Positions 19,322 through 27,428 of a DNA stretch of 64,000 nucleotides are shown here, piece by piece; the stretch's first letter is position 1, and each line of letters begins with the position of its first letter. The stretch is from Brachyspira hampsonii (GTDB lineage: Bacteria > Spirochaetota > Brachyspiria > Brachyspirales > Brachyspiraceae), in assembly GCF_001746205.1 (NCBI RefSeq), contig NZ_MDCO01000001.1:381896-445895 (forward strand). Reading direction: 5' to 3'. A model generated the notes under the pieces. It made no database searches. It was not told the DNA's origin and was given only the letters and a program-made list of their open reading frames with translations. Position numbers and translations under genes: made by a program.

Positions 19322-20596
19322 ATGAATAATATAAAATTGCTGTACAAAAAATATTCATATTATATTAACTATGCTTTATTAGTATTAATAAATGGTATTG
19401 CAAGTGTATTAAATTATGTATCTTCAATATATGTCAATAGAAGTTTATCAATATCGGATTTTGCTCATTACAATGGTATAATAAATATATATTCCATAAT
19501 AGTTTTAACAGTTTCCAGCTTTAGTTATTATATAATGCATAATTACAAAGACGATGAAGAAGCATATACTTATTGGGCTTACGGATACACTATTGCAATT
19601 ATAATATCTGTTCTTTATATATTATCTATACCATTAATTAATATACTTTTTAATATAAATAGTTACAGCTCTCTTTTAATTATGTCTATTGCAATATTTG
19701 CTACTATATTATTTATAGTTTCTCAATCCATATTAAGAATTAATAATTATATAGGTTATGATTATACTGCAAATCTAATAGCGGCATTCATATCAAAAAT
19801 AGTTTTACTAGCTTATTTTATCATAACAGGTCTTACTTTAGAAAAAGCAGTTATCACTGTAACAGCATTTGCTTTACTATATTTTATTATAAATATAATA
19901 GAATTAAAAAAACTTAATCTACCCTACTTTACAATATTGAATAAAATAAAAACATATTTCTCAAAGCAAAAAATATATATATTCTTTAGTTATATAATTC
20001 ATATAGCTATAATAAATTTTATATTTAATTGGATATCATTAAGCGATGTGTTAATGGCTAATAGATATTTAGATAAAACAAGTGCAGGCTACTACTCTAC
20101 TATATCATTAATAATAAAAATGTTTTTTTATATAGGAACTCCAATAGCTTCAGTTATGTTTTCTTATATTTTAATAGCCAAAAAAGATAATAATAAAAAT
20201 AAAGAAACAAAAATACTCTATTATTCTATTGCACTTTTTGTATTTGCTTCTATTTGTCTGTCAGCGTTTTTAATTGTATTCTCAAAACAAATAGTATTAA
20301 TACAATTTACAAACAGATATGAAGCCATTATTCCATTGATTCCTCAGGCTGTAATTTTTGGATTTTCTTTAGGCTTTACGGTTATTGCATTTAATTACGG
20401 ACTTGCTTATAAATTATTTGCACCATTTTACGGATACTTAATTATATTTGCTTATGTGTATTTTTCATTAAGAAACGGACTTAGAACTTTTGAAAATTTC
20501 ATGTTCATAATGAAAATATTTTTTATAGCATTACTTATATATAATATTTTAATAATACTAGTGCATAGAATAATATTAAGAACTAATGAAAAATAA
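19322..20596 (+). CDS. Polysaccharide flippase-like membrane protein (Wzx/MVF superfamily)
   Basis: 424 residues with about 12 hydrophobic segments and no soluble domain. The N-terminus, with IASVLNYVSSIYVNRSLSISDFAHYN, matches the Wzx/polysaccharide-export pattern in which a first helix pair is followed by a short Leu-Ser-x-x-(D/E)-(F/Y) motif. It would move lipid-linked sugar units across the inner membrane. No neighbouring glycosyltransferases, so the specific substrate is unknown. Confidence 0.7.
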   Translation: MNNIKLLYKKYSYYINYALLVLINGIASVLNYVSSIYVNRSLSISDFAHYNGIINIYSIIVLTVSSFSYYIMHNYKDDEEAYTYWAYGYTIAIIISVLYILSIPLINILFNINSYSSLLIMSIAIFATILFIVSQSILRINNYIGYDYTANLIAAFISKIVLLAYFIITGLTLEKAVITVTAFALLYFIINIIELKKLNLPYFTILNKIKTYFSKQKIYIFFSYIIHIAIINFIFNWISLSDVLMANRYLDKTSAGYYSTISLIIKMFFYIGTPIASVMFSYILIAKKDNNKNKETKILYYSIALFVFASICLSAFLIVFSKQIVLIQFTNRYEAIIPLIPQAVIFGFSLGFTVIAFNYGLAYKLFAPFYGYLIIFAYVYFSLRNGLRTFENFMFIMKIFFIALLIYNILIILVHRIILRTNEK

Positions 20597-20647
20597 AATA
20601 AAAATAGTAATTAAAAAATATTATAAAGCTAGTTATAAAAATTATTT

Positions 20648-21451
20648 TTAGAATCTACCGCCTTTTTCAGAAATCAACTTCGTTATTTTACTATTATTTT
20701 TAGTTATTGCATAATATAATGCTGTGTTTCCATCTTTATCTTTAGCATTAAGATCAGCTCCAGCTTCTATCAATAACTCAGCTACTTCTGTATTATAATC
20801 AAAAATTACCCACATTAAAGGAGTAATATTTTCTAATTGTATATTTCTTGAATCATCTTTTATAGATAATCTAGTATTAACATTAGCCCCAGCTTTTATT
20901 AATAACTCAGCTACTTCTGTATCTACATTAAATGTCAAAGGAGTAAAATCTTTTAAATATAATCCATCTGTCTTGAATGATACTTTTGTATTTACATCAG
21001 ATTTTTTTTCTATAAGCATTTTTGATAAATCTGTTTTCTCACGTTGTATAGCATGTATCAAAGCTGTAAACCCGGCATTGTCTTTTATATTAACATTAGC
21101 ACCTTTTTCTATTAGCATCTCTGCTATTTCATATTGACCATAAATAATAGATAATATTAAAGGTGTAGCACCGATTTCTTTCTCTTTTTTATTGATATTA
21201 GCACCTTTTTCTATTAGTATCTCTGCTATTTCATATTGCTTATAGATAATAGATAACATCAAAGGTGTAATGCCATCTATAATATCTAAATTTACATTGG
21301 CTTTTTTATTATTTAAAAAATATAAAACTTCTTCTCTATCACCATTCGCTATATATGATGCGAATTCTTTTTCATCTTTACTAAGCTCTGGATACAAAGC
21401 ATTAAAACTAAATAAAGCATACAATATTGCCGTAAATACAATTTTTTTCAT
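20648..21451 (-). CDS. Exported ankyrin-repeat protein 1
   Basis: 267 residues from ATG 21451: a signal peptide (MKKIVFTAILYALFSFNALYPE) and then about six ankyrin repeats, with recurring G-x-TPLMLSI, AEILIEKGANINKK and AELLIKAGANV consensus turns. An upstream in-frame ATG at 21508 would add 19 residues that overlap the promoter, so the shorter start is used; GAGAT upstream is the likely RBS. Probably periplasmic, acting by protein-protein binding. It is a paralogue of the gene at 21956-22651, and their leaders and promoters are also alike. Confidence 0.8.
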   Translation of the reverse strand: MKKIVFTAILYALFSFNALYPELSKDEKEFASYIANGDREEVLYFLNNKKANVNLDIIDGITPLMLSIIYKQYEIAEILIEKGANINKKEKEIGATPLILSIIYGQYEIAEMLIEKGANVNIKDNAGFTALIHAIQREKTDLSKMLIEKKSDVNTKVSFKTDGLYLKDFTPLTFNVDTEVAELLIKAGANVNTRLSIKDDSRNIQLENITPLMWVIFDYNTEVAELLIEAGADLNAKDKDGNTALYYAITKNNSKITKLISEKGGRF

Positions 21452-21480
21452 ATAAATCTCTTTAATAAAAATATTCATAT

Positions 21481-21508
21481 ATAATATATTAATGATATTG
21501 TTTGTCAA
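21481..21508 (-). promoter_or_regulatory. Promoter of ankyrin gene 1
   Basis: On the minus strand a perfect TTGACA (21508-21503), a 16 bp spacer and TATTAT (21486-21481). The same -35 box and leader occur in front of ankyrin gene 2. Confidence 0.6.
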
Positions 21509-21561
21509 TATAATTATGCTTGTTTCAATTTTATAATTTTATGCAGTATGGAAAATAATAA

Positions 21562-21823
21562 TAGACTTGTTTTAAAAGTGCTTGACAAATAATTTTAATA
21601 GTTTATTATTTTATGCTAAATTATATAATATTAATTATTGTGTAAATCATATGTTTTACATGTTGCATAATTTACTATTTTAGTATATAAATATGCAGTC
21701 TTTTTGCTTCTCGCCGCAAGCGTACTTCGTATGGGGTACCAAAAGAAGTGGGGGTGTGGCACGACTGTGTGCTTCGCAGCTAGTCCACGCAATTATAAAT
21801 AAAAAAGTTTTGAAACAAGTCTA
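21562..21823. mobile_element. MITE-like element with terminal inverted repeats
   Basis: The left end at 21562-21578 (TAGACTTGTTTTAAAAG) and the right end at 21807-21823 (GTTTTGAAACAAGTCTA) are inverted copies matching at 15 of 17 positions. If the outer TA is a target duplication, the ends read GACTTGTTT, as in TA-targeting non-autonomous elements. The 262 bp interior has an AT-rich left half with a promoter-like segment and a G+C-richer right half, and encodes no transposase. The left half has a relative at 46773-46889. Whether it is mobile is inference. Confidence 0.5.
21663..21691 (+). promoter_or_regulatory. Promoter-like segment inside the repeat element
   Basis: TTGCAT at 21663-21668, a 17 bp spacer and TATAAA at 21686-21691. 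The segment 21651-21694 matches 46846-46889 at about 40 of 44 positions, with the two boxes and the spacing kept. Confidence 0.4.
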
Positions 21824-21824
21824 A
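21693..21824 (+). CDS. Small ORF inside the repeat element (doubtful)
   Basis: ATG at 21693 opens a 43-codon frame running through the G+C-richer half and ending at the right terminal repeat. It begins MQSFCFSP and ends KKVLKQV. There is no RBS, and the ATG lies one base after the TATAAA box, so translation would need a leaderless start. It may be a by-product of the structured repeat. Confidence 0.2.
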   Translation: MQSFCFSPQAYFVWGTKRSGGVARLCASQLVHAIINKKVLKQV

Positions 21825-21849
21825 TATATAAAAATGCCTTCTTTATAAT

Positions 21850-21919
21850 GTAAAAAAGCAAACAAAGTATTCCTCCTATACACCATACATGATAGTACTT
21901 AGAGGCACTATGTTTGCTT
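21850..21919 (-). terminator. Terminator of ankyrin gene 2
   Basis: Reading the minus strand, arms AAGCAAACATAGTGCCTC and the matching return arm (21919-21856) form a long interrupted hairpin with a 9 bp perfect outer stem (AAGCAAACA/TGTTTGCTT), followed directly by a run of T. It begins 37 bases past the stop codon of ankyrin gene 2. Confidence 0.7.
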
Positions 21920-21955
21920 CGTATTGTTACTCTTCACAATTATAATAAAATTATT

Positions 21956-22651
21956 TTATTGCTTAGCACCTTTTTGAATGAGCAGCTGCTCTATTTTAGA
22001 ATTATTTTTCTCTCTTGCATAATCCAATGCTGTTTTTCCGTCTTTATCTTTAGCATTGATATCGGCTCCAGATTCTATTAATAATTCAGATATTTCTGTA
22101 TTATCACTAATAATAAACCACATTAAAGGTGCAGCATTTTCTAATTTTATATCTCTATTTTTACAAGATAATTTAAGATTAATATCAGCACCAGCATTTA
22201 TTAATAATTTCGCTATTTCTTTATCTTGGTTAAGTATTAAAGGAGTAATATTTTTCATATACACCCCATTTTCATTTAATGAAGTTTTTATATTGACATC
22301 AGCTTTTTTTTCTATAAGGATTTTGGATATTTCTGTTCTATTATACATTATAGAATGTATTAGAGCAGTAAATCCAGACTTGTCTTTTACATTGATATTA
22401 GCACCTTTTTCTATGAGCATTTTAGATATTTCATCTTGCTTATAAATGATAGAAAACATTAATGGGGTTAGACCATCTTCTATTCTGCCACTTATATCAA
22501 CTTTTTTATCATTTATAAGCTCTAAAACCCCTTCGCTGTCACCAGATACTATATACGATAATAATTGTGCTGCGTTTTCAGCTTTTCCTGAATATAAAGC
22601 ATTAAAACTAAATAAAGTATACAATACTGCCATTAATACAATTTTTTTCAT
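21956..22651 (-). CDS. Exported ankyrin-repeat protein 2
   Basis: 231 residues: a signal peptide (MKKIVLMAVLYTLFSFNALYSG) followed by about five ankyrin repeats (DGLTPLMFSI, SKMLIEKGANIN, FTALIHSIM, AELLIxSGADINAKD-type). It is strikingly similar to the paralogue at 20648-21451 across signal peptide, repeat order and the KNITPL and NAAPLMW segments, with one repeat fewer. Probably periplasmic. The RBS region CTCTTT on the plus strand (AAAGAGG in sense) is 6 bases before the ATG. Confidence 0.82.
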   Translation of the reverse strand: MKKIVLMAVLYTLFSFNALYSGKAENAAQLLSYIVSGDSEGVLELINDKKVDISGRIEDGLTPLMFSIIYKQDEISKMLIEKGANINVKDKSGFTALIHSIMYNRTEISKILIEKKADVNIKTSLNENGVYMKNITPLILNQDKEIAKLLINAGADINLKLSCKNRDIKLENAAPLMWFIISDNTEISELLIESGADINAKDKDGKTALDYAREKNNSKIEQLLIQKGAKQ

Positions 22652-22681
22652 ATAAACCTCTTTAATAAAAATATTTTACAT

Positions 22682-22710
22682 ATGATACATTAATTATATT
22701 ATTTTGTCAA
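22682..22710 (-). promoter_or_regulatory. Promoter of ankyrin gene 2
   Basis: On the minus strand a perfect TTGACA (22710-22705), a 17 bp spacer and TATCAT (22687-22682). The arrangement and flanks match those of ankyrin gene 1. Confidence 0.6.
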
Positions 22711-22849
22711 TATGAATATTTTATCGTAGATGATAAAAAGAATTATTATGTATTTTAATATAATTATATTGTGAATTATTATATTATTAATATATGTTTT
22801 TTAGTGAATATATTTAAATAATTAATGAAAATAAATATCTTTATATTAT

Positions 22850-22891
22850 TATAAAATAAAAGCTGATAACCGAAATAATCAGTCATCAGCT
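22850..22891 (-). terminator. Terminator of the cNMP-binding operon
   Basis: Minus-strand arms AGCTGATGAC (22891-22882) and GTTATCAGCT (22870-22861) give a 10 bp stem with one G-U pair and an 11-base loop, followed by a T-rich tract. It starts 24 bases after the stop codon of the regulator gene. Confidence 0.75.
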
Positions 22892-22914
22892 AACTTATTT
22901 AAAATTATTTACTA

Positions 22915-23550
22915 TTATGATTTCTTTCTCTTTAAATCTATTTGCCTTTGAATCTCTTTTAAGTTTTTAACATAAATTGTATTAGTTCTAATATCTATTT
23001 TACCTGTTTTTACCAATGTATTTAAAACTTTCTGTACTTCAACTACCTTTACACCGCACCAATTAGCTATATCGTTTATAGTAGCATTCAATTCCTGAGG
23101 TTCATAATAATGATCTCTAGGTATATTCTGAAGTTCTGCCAGAAGTAAAAGACAGTCATATACTCTCAAATCAGTTTCATTTAACTGAAGTATTAAAAGT
23201 CTTCTTTTGGCATCAAATATTCTTTTAGCAAAAGTCTTTGACAGCTTCAAAGCCATAACTGTATTGTTAGCCAATATATTTTGGAAATTTTCTTTTCTTA
23301 ACTCCAAAAGCACTGTAGGCTCATTTGCTATGGCTGATGCACTTCTTGTTGTATCTTCTAATATAGCCATTTCGCCGAAAAATTCACCTGCATAAACTAT
23401 ATCTAATAATTTTTCAACATCTTTTATAACCTTAGTAATTTTTACAGATCCGCTTTGAACTAAATAGAATTTATCTCCTCTTTCATATTCCAGAAATATA
23501 ACATCATCAGTATTGTATTTTTTTGTATGAGAACTTAAATTATTATCCAT
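22915..23550 (-). CDS. Crp/Fnr-family regulator
   Basis: 211 residues: an N-terminal cyclic-nucleotide-binding domain (about 10-125, with GDKFYLVQSGSVKI, GEFFGEMAILEDTTRSASA matching the phosphate-binding cassette) and a C-terminal winged helix (about 150-205, including TINDIANWCGVKVVEVQKVLNTL as the recognition helix region). The cassette motif FGEMA(I)L-x-(D)-x-x-R-S-A agrees with cAMP-type ligands. It lies 30 bp after a second cNMP-binding gene on the same strand. RBS AGGA. Regulated genes unknown. Confidence 0.87.
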   Translation of the reverse strand: MDNNLSSHTKKYNTDDVIFLEYERGDKFYLVQSGSVKITKVIKDVEKLLDIVYAGEFFGEMAILEDTTRSASAIANEPTVLLELRKENFQNILANNTVMALKLSKTFAKRIFDAKRRLLILQLNETDLRVYDCLLLLAELQNIPRDHYYEPQELNATINDIANWCGVKVVEVQKVLNTLVKTGKIDIRTNTIYVKNLKEIQRQIDLKRKKS

Positions 23551-23580
23551 ATTTGTTCCTTACTTTCTTTTTATATAAAA

Positions 23581-24567
23581 TTACAGTCTTGAAATACTTG
23601 CATTTGCTTCCTTTGAGAAATTATCCATAGGAGGCATTGAAATAACTTTTTGATAATATGCTTTTGCTTTAGTTTTATTTCCGCTGCCCTCACAGCTCTT
23701 AGCTAAAAAGAGTATAGCCTCTTTAACATTTGAAGATTTAGGATATTTTTTTATCGCTGATAATAACACAGTTGAAGCATTATCATACTTATTTATATTA
23801 TAATAGCATTTACCCATATAAAATATAGAATTCTCAGCAACAGCAGCATCAGGGCTTTTAATTAAATTATTGAATGCTTTTAATGAATTAATATAATCAT
23901 TGTTGTTATATAATTCAACAGCCTTATTATATGCAGGATCATTAATTGCGGCTTTAGTCTGAGTTTTAGGAGCTGAAACAGGAGCATTTGAAACAGGAGG
24001 TGCTATATCACTATCATCTGTAATATCTAATTCTTCTTTACATTCTTCAATTTTTTCTTTTACGGTATTGTAAAAAGCAGAATCTTCATCAGCATATTGT
24101 ATATATCTTTTATAAGCATAAAGAGCATTTCTATACTTTTTATTTTTAAAGTAAAACTCCCCTATTCCGTATAATCCCTCTAAAGGATCCTGACCTTCCT
24201 CACTTATATCATTTTCTACAAGTTCTCTTACTCTTTTATTAATTCTTCTAAGCTGATTTGAAAATACCTTTAACATTTTTATTATTATAGGTTTGTTCTT
24301 TTCAATCAAACTTTCAAATTCTTCATAAGTAATGATAATAACAACACAATCAGTTAAGCATTGAACAGTATCTTCCTGCGGATAAGTGCCGAGTATACTT
24401 TTTACTCCAAAAAACTCTCCTATATTAATAAGCTCCCTAGTTTCATATCCTGTTTCTTCCGATAAAAATATACTTTGAGCCTGACCTTGTTTTAATATAT
24501 AAACTCTATCTGAGGTATCGCCTGTAAAATATACTATGGAACCTGCTTTATATACTCTTGTTTGCAT
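23581..24567 (-). CDS. Cyclic-nucleotide-binding domain protein with TPR repeats
   Basis: 328 residues. The N-terminal cNMP-binding fold (about 1-120: GSIVYFTGDTSDRVYILKQGQA, NIGEFFGVKSILG) has no Arg-Ser-Ala cassette, so ligand binding is doubtful. A first TPR unit (YGIGEFYFKNKKYRNALYAYKRY) is followed by a Pro/Ala/Ser linker near 185-215 and then three or more C-terminal TPRs (YNKAVELYNNNDYINSLKAF, GKCYYNINKYDNASTVL). There is no DNA-binding domain. It is the first gene of a two-gene operon with the Crp-like regulator. Confidence 0.83.
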   Translation of the reverse strand: MQTRVYKAGSIVYFTGDTSDRVYILKQGQAQSIFLSEETGYETRELINIGEFFGVKSILGTYPQEDTVQCLTDCVVIIITYEEFESLIEKNKPIIIKMLKVFSNQLRRINKRVRELVENDISEEGQDPLEGLYGIGEFYFKNKKYRNALYAYKRYIQYADEDSAFYNTVKEKIEECKEELDITDDSDIAPPVSNAPVSAPKTQTKAAINDPAYNKAVELYNNNDYINSLKAFNNLIKSPDAAVAENSIFYMGKCYYNINKYDNASTVLLSAIKKYPKSSNVKEAILFLAKSCEGSGNKTKAKAYYQKVISMPPMDNFSKEANASISRL

Positions 24568-24680
24568 TAAATTTTTTCCTTAACTAATAATTTAATTATA
24601 TCTAAAGTTTTTTAGAATAAAAAAAGATTATTTTATTATATTATTCTATCACTTATAATACTTTTTTCAAGTTATTTTTT

Positions 24681-25268
24681 TCATTTTCTTAGTTTATTTA
24701 TCATATCTATAGTTTCAATATCAATGTATCTAGATCTTGTATTAAGTTCATCTATTATAATTTTTATCTCCTCATCTGATATATTTTGCCCAAATTTAGC
24801 TTTTGCAGTAATATTTTCAATTTTTATAACGCCTATAAGCATATTCTTTTGGGCATAATCAAATATTTTATTGTCTATAGATAAATTATTATTATTAGGT
24901 TCATATTTTCTTACTATTTTGTATAAAATTTCTTTTCTTCTTGATATATCATCTATATTTTCAAATTCACCTTCTATAAAGACTGAAAAGAAAAACTGTG
25001 TTGGTATCATTTTCCCATTTAAAAATTCAGATGGTATATATGAATATGGTTTTGAAGCACTAAAAGATACTTTTGGATTATTTTTTAAAATTTCATATTT
25101 CCTTCCAGCCATAGCACCATGAAAATATATTTCATTATCTTTATAGCAAAAACTTATAGGTACAGCATAAGGTATATCATCAGGTAAAGCCATAACACCG
25201 AATTCTATGCTGTTAAGCATATTATGTATTTCTTCTTTGTCTTCAAATATAAAATCTTTTCTTCTCAT
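24681..25268 (-). CDS. NimA-like FMN-binding protein (pyridoxamine 5'-phosphate oxidase fold)
   Basis: 195 residues with the split-barrel flavin-binding pattern: FGVMALPDDIPYAVPISFCYKDNEIYFHGAMAGRKYEILKNNP is spread across the first 70 residues, followed by FSVFIEGEFENID. This matches the pyridoxamine 5'-phosphate oxidase-related group that includes NimA-type nitroimidazole reductases. The C-terminal IGVIKIENITAKAKFGQN block is also typical. The actual substrate is not established. It is monocistronic, with no evident promoter boxes. Confidence 0.78.
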   Translation of the reverse strand: MRRKDFIFEDKEEIHNMLNSIEFGVMALPDDIPYAVPISFCYKDNEIYFHGAMAGRKYEILKNNPKVSFSASKPYSYIPSEFLNGKMIPTQFFFSVFIEGEFENIDDISRRKEILYKIVRKYEPNNNNLSIDNKIFDYAQKNMLIGVIKIENITAKAKFGQNISDEEIKIIIDELNTRSRYIDIETIDMINKLRK

Positions 25269-25404
25269 ATACCAAATATAACCTTCTATAATAATTATAT
25301 TATAATTGTAGACTAAATTAATAATTTTTATTATAATATATATAACGGTTTATTATATTTTTTCTTTATAAATTAATTATTTAAATTATTTGGAGTTACT
25401 TAAT

Positions 25405-27297
25405 ATGAAAATAGCTGTTTCTCAATTAGAAATAATACCATCTATGCCTTGTGATAATGCAGCAAGAATAATAAGTTTTATAAGCAAAGCAAAAAAGGAG
25501 AATGCGGATATAGTAATATTTCCAGAATTATGTATTTCAGGATATATGATTGGAGATATGTGGGAAAGTGAGTCATTTATAAGAGAATGTGAGGAACTTG
25601 GTGAAGAAATAATAAAATCTTCAAATGGAATATATGTAATATTTGGAAATGCAGCTTCTGATAAAACTAAAAAGAACTTTGACGGAAGACTTAGAAAGTA
25701 TAATGCTATGTTTGTAGCTAAAGACGGTAAATTAATACATAATAATACTACTGAATATCCTTTTATTATAAAATCATTACTTCCTAATTATAAAGAATTT
25801 GAAGATCCAAGACATTTTTTTAGTTTAAAAGATTTAGCTTTTGAAAACAATAAAGATATAAAAGAATATTTAAAGCCATTAGATATAGAATGCAATGGAG
25901 AAAATATAAAATTGGGTTTGACTATATGTGAAGATGCATGGAGTAAGAATTATTTATTTTCGCCTATGGACATTATAAATTCCAATAATGATGTAGATTT
26001 ATTTATTAACATATCAAGTTCTCCATATACTTTGGTAAAAGACATTAAAAGACATAGCATGTATGGAGAAATAGCAAGTAAACATAATACACCTCTTATA
26101 TATGTTAATAATGTAGGAATACAAAATAACGGTAAAACAGTATACACATTCGATGGCGGAAGTTCTATTTACGATAATAAAGGTAATTTATTATTAACGG
26201 GAAAAAGATATGAAGAAGATTTATACTTCATTGATATAGATGTAAAAAATAAATCATTTGTAAAGTCCATAGAAATAAAGGAAGAAAATGAATACAAATT
26301 AATATATGATACTGTTATTTACGGAATTAGAAAATTCATGAAATCTATTGGAATTAATAAAGTAGTTATAGGTGTATCAGGAGGTATTGATTCTGCTTTA
26401 TCGTCTGCAATGTATGTAAGTGCTATCGGCAAGGATAATGTTTTACTTGTGAATATGCCTAGTAAATTCAATTCTGATACAACTAAAAATCTTGCAAAAA
26501 GTCTATCTGATAATTTAGGCTGTGCTTATATGGTAGTTCCTATACAGGAATCTGTAGATCATACTGTAAAACAATTAGAAAGCTCCCCTATTATAAAAGA
26601 TGGAAAAGAAGATCATTTAAAAGTATCATCATTTGTTATAGAGAATATACAGGCAAGAGACAGATCATCAAGAGTATTATCTGCTATAGCTGCTAGTTTT
26701 GGCGGTGTATTTACATGCAATGCCAATAAAACTGAAACTATGGTAGGATATTCAACTATGTATGGAGACGGAGCAGGATTTTTTGCATGTTTAGCAGATT
26801 TATGGAAATATCAGATATACGGACTAGCTAATTATGTTAACAAGGAAATATTTAAAAATGAAATTATACCTGAAGGCACTATAAATATTGTGCCTAGTGC
26901 GGAACTTTCAACTGCTCAGGCTGTTGATGAAGGCAAGGGAGATCCGATAAAATATGATTATCATGATTATTTGTTTAAATTTTTAATGGAATCTTGGAAC
27001 AGAGCAATATTAGAAGATATACTAGAATTTTATATATCAGGAAAGTTAGAGGAAAAAATAGGATGCCAAAAAGGAATATTAAAAAAATATTTTAATAGCG
27101 GAGCCGGCTTTGTAGATGATTTAGAAAGATGGTGGAAGCAATATATGGGTATGGCCATTTCTAAGAGAATACAGGCTCCTCCAATACTTGCAGTAAGCAG
27201 AAGAACTTTTGGATTTGGTAACAGAGAATCACAAAATAGGATCTATTACACTTCTAAATACTTATATCTGAAAAATAAAATTTTTGAACAATATTAA
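25405..27297 (+). CDS. nadE: Glutamine-dependent NAD+ synthetase
   Basis: 630 residues. The N-terminal nitrilase-type glutaminase domain has the catalytic Glu41 in FPELCISGY and the nucleophile Cys in LTICEDAW. The C-terminal synthetase domain has the PP-loop GVSGGIDSALS near residue 322. It makes NAD+ from deamido-NAD+ with ammonia released from glutamine and channelled between the domains. An in-frame TTG at 25390 overlaps GGAG (25392-25395), which is the RBS for the ATG at 25405. Confidence 0.95.
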   Translation: MKIAVSQLEIIPSMPCDNAARIISFISKAKKENADIVIFPELCISGYMIGDMWESESFIRECEELGEEIIKSSNGIYVIFGNAASDKTKKNFDGRLRKYNAMFVAKDGKLIHNNTTEYPFIIKSLLPNYKEFEDPRHFFSLKDLAFENNKDIKEYLKPLDIECNGENIKLGLTICEDAWSKNYLFSPMDIINSNNDVDLFINISSSPYTLVKDIKRHSMYGEIASKHNTPLIYVNNVGIQNNGKTVYTFDGGSSIYDNKGNLLLTGKRYEEDLYFIDIDVKNKSFVKSIEIKEENEYKLIYDTVIYGIRKFMKSIGINKVVIGVSGGIDSALSSAMYVSAIGKDNVLLVNMPSKFNSDTTKNLAKSLSDNLGCAYMVVPIQESVDHTVKQLESSPIIKDGKEDHLKVSSFVIENIQARDRSSRVLSAIAASFGGVFTCNANKTETMVGYSTMYGDGAGFFACLADLWKYQIYGLANYVNKEIFKNEIIPEGTINIVPSAELSTAQAVDEGKGDPIKYDYHDYLFKFLMESWNRAILEDILEFYISGKLEEKIGCQKGILKKYFNSGAGFVDDLERWWKQYMGMAISKRIQAPPILAVSRRTFGFGNRESQNRIYYTSKYLYLKNKIFEQY

Positions 27298-27353
27298 AAA
27301 ACTTTAATTAAATATAATTTTACTGTAAAATTATTGTGTAATTAAAATTTTAC

Positions 27354-27382
27354 TTGCAAAAAGCAATAATAAATGTTATATT
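27354..27382 (+). promoter_or_regulatory. Candidate promoter of the chemotaxis operon
   Basis: TTGCAA at 27354-27359, a 17 bp spacer and TATATT at 27377-27382, 47 bases before the first start codon of the operon. Confidence 0.45.
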
Positions 27383-27428
27383 TATATTGTAATATATAAT
27401 TTTTTAGAATGTTAGGAAATAATGTAAA

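Larger units (their letters stand above)
21452..21955. other. Intergenic region between the ankyrin paralogues
   Basis: The 504 bases hold, in order: the promoter of ankyrin gene 1 (21481-21508), a MITE-like element bounded by inverted repeats (21562-21823), and a long hairpin terminator for ankyrin gene 2 (21850-21919). The segment 21700-21790 is clearly richer in G+C than its surroundings. Confidence 0.7.

Noticed and set aside
22056-22655. Two open frames on the plus strand opposite ankyrin gene 2 (129 and 69 codons)
   Set aside because: They run antisense to a strong gene with signal peptide and ankyrin consensus and have no RBS or recognisable domain. They arise from the repetitive codon pattern of the opposite strand.
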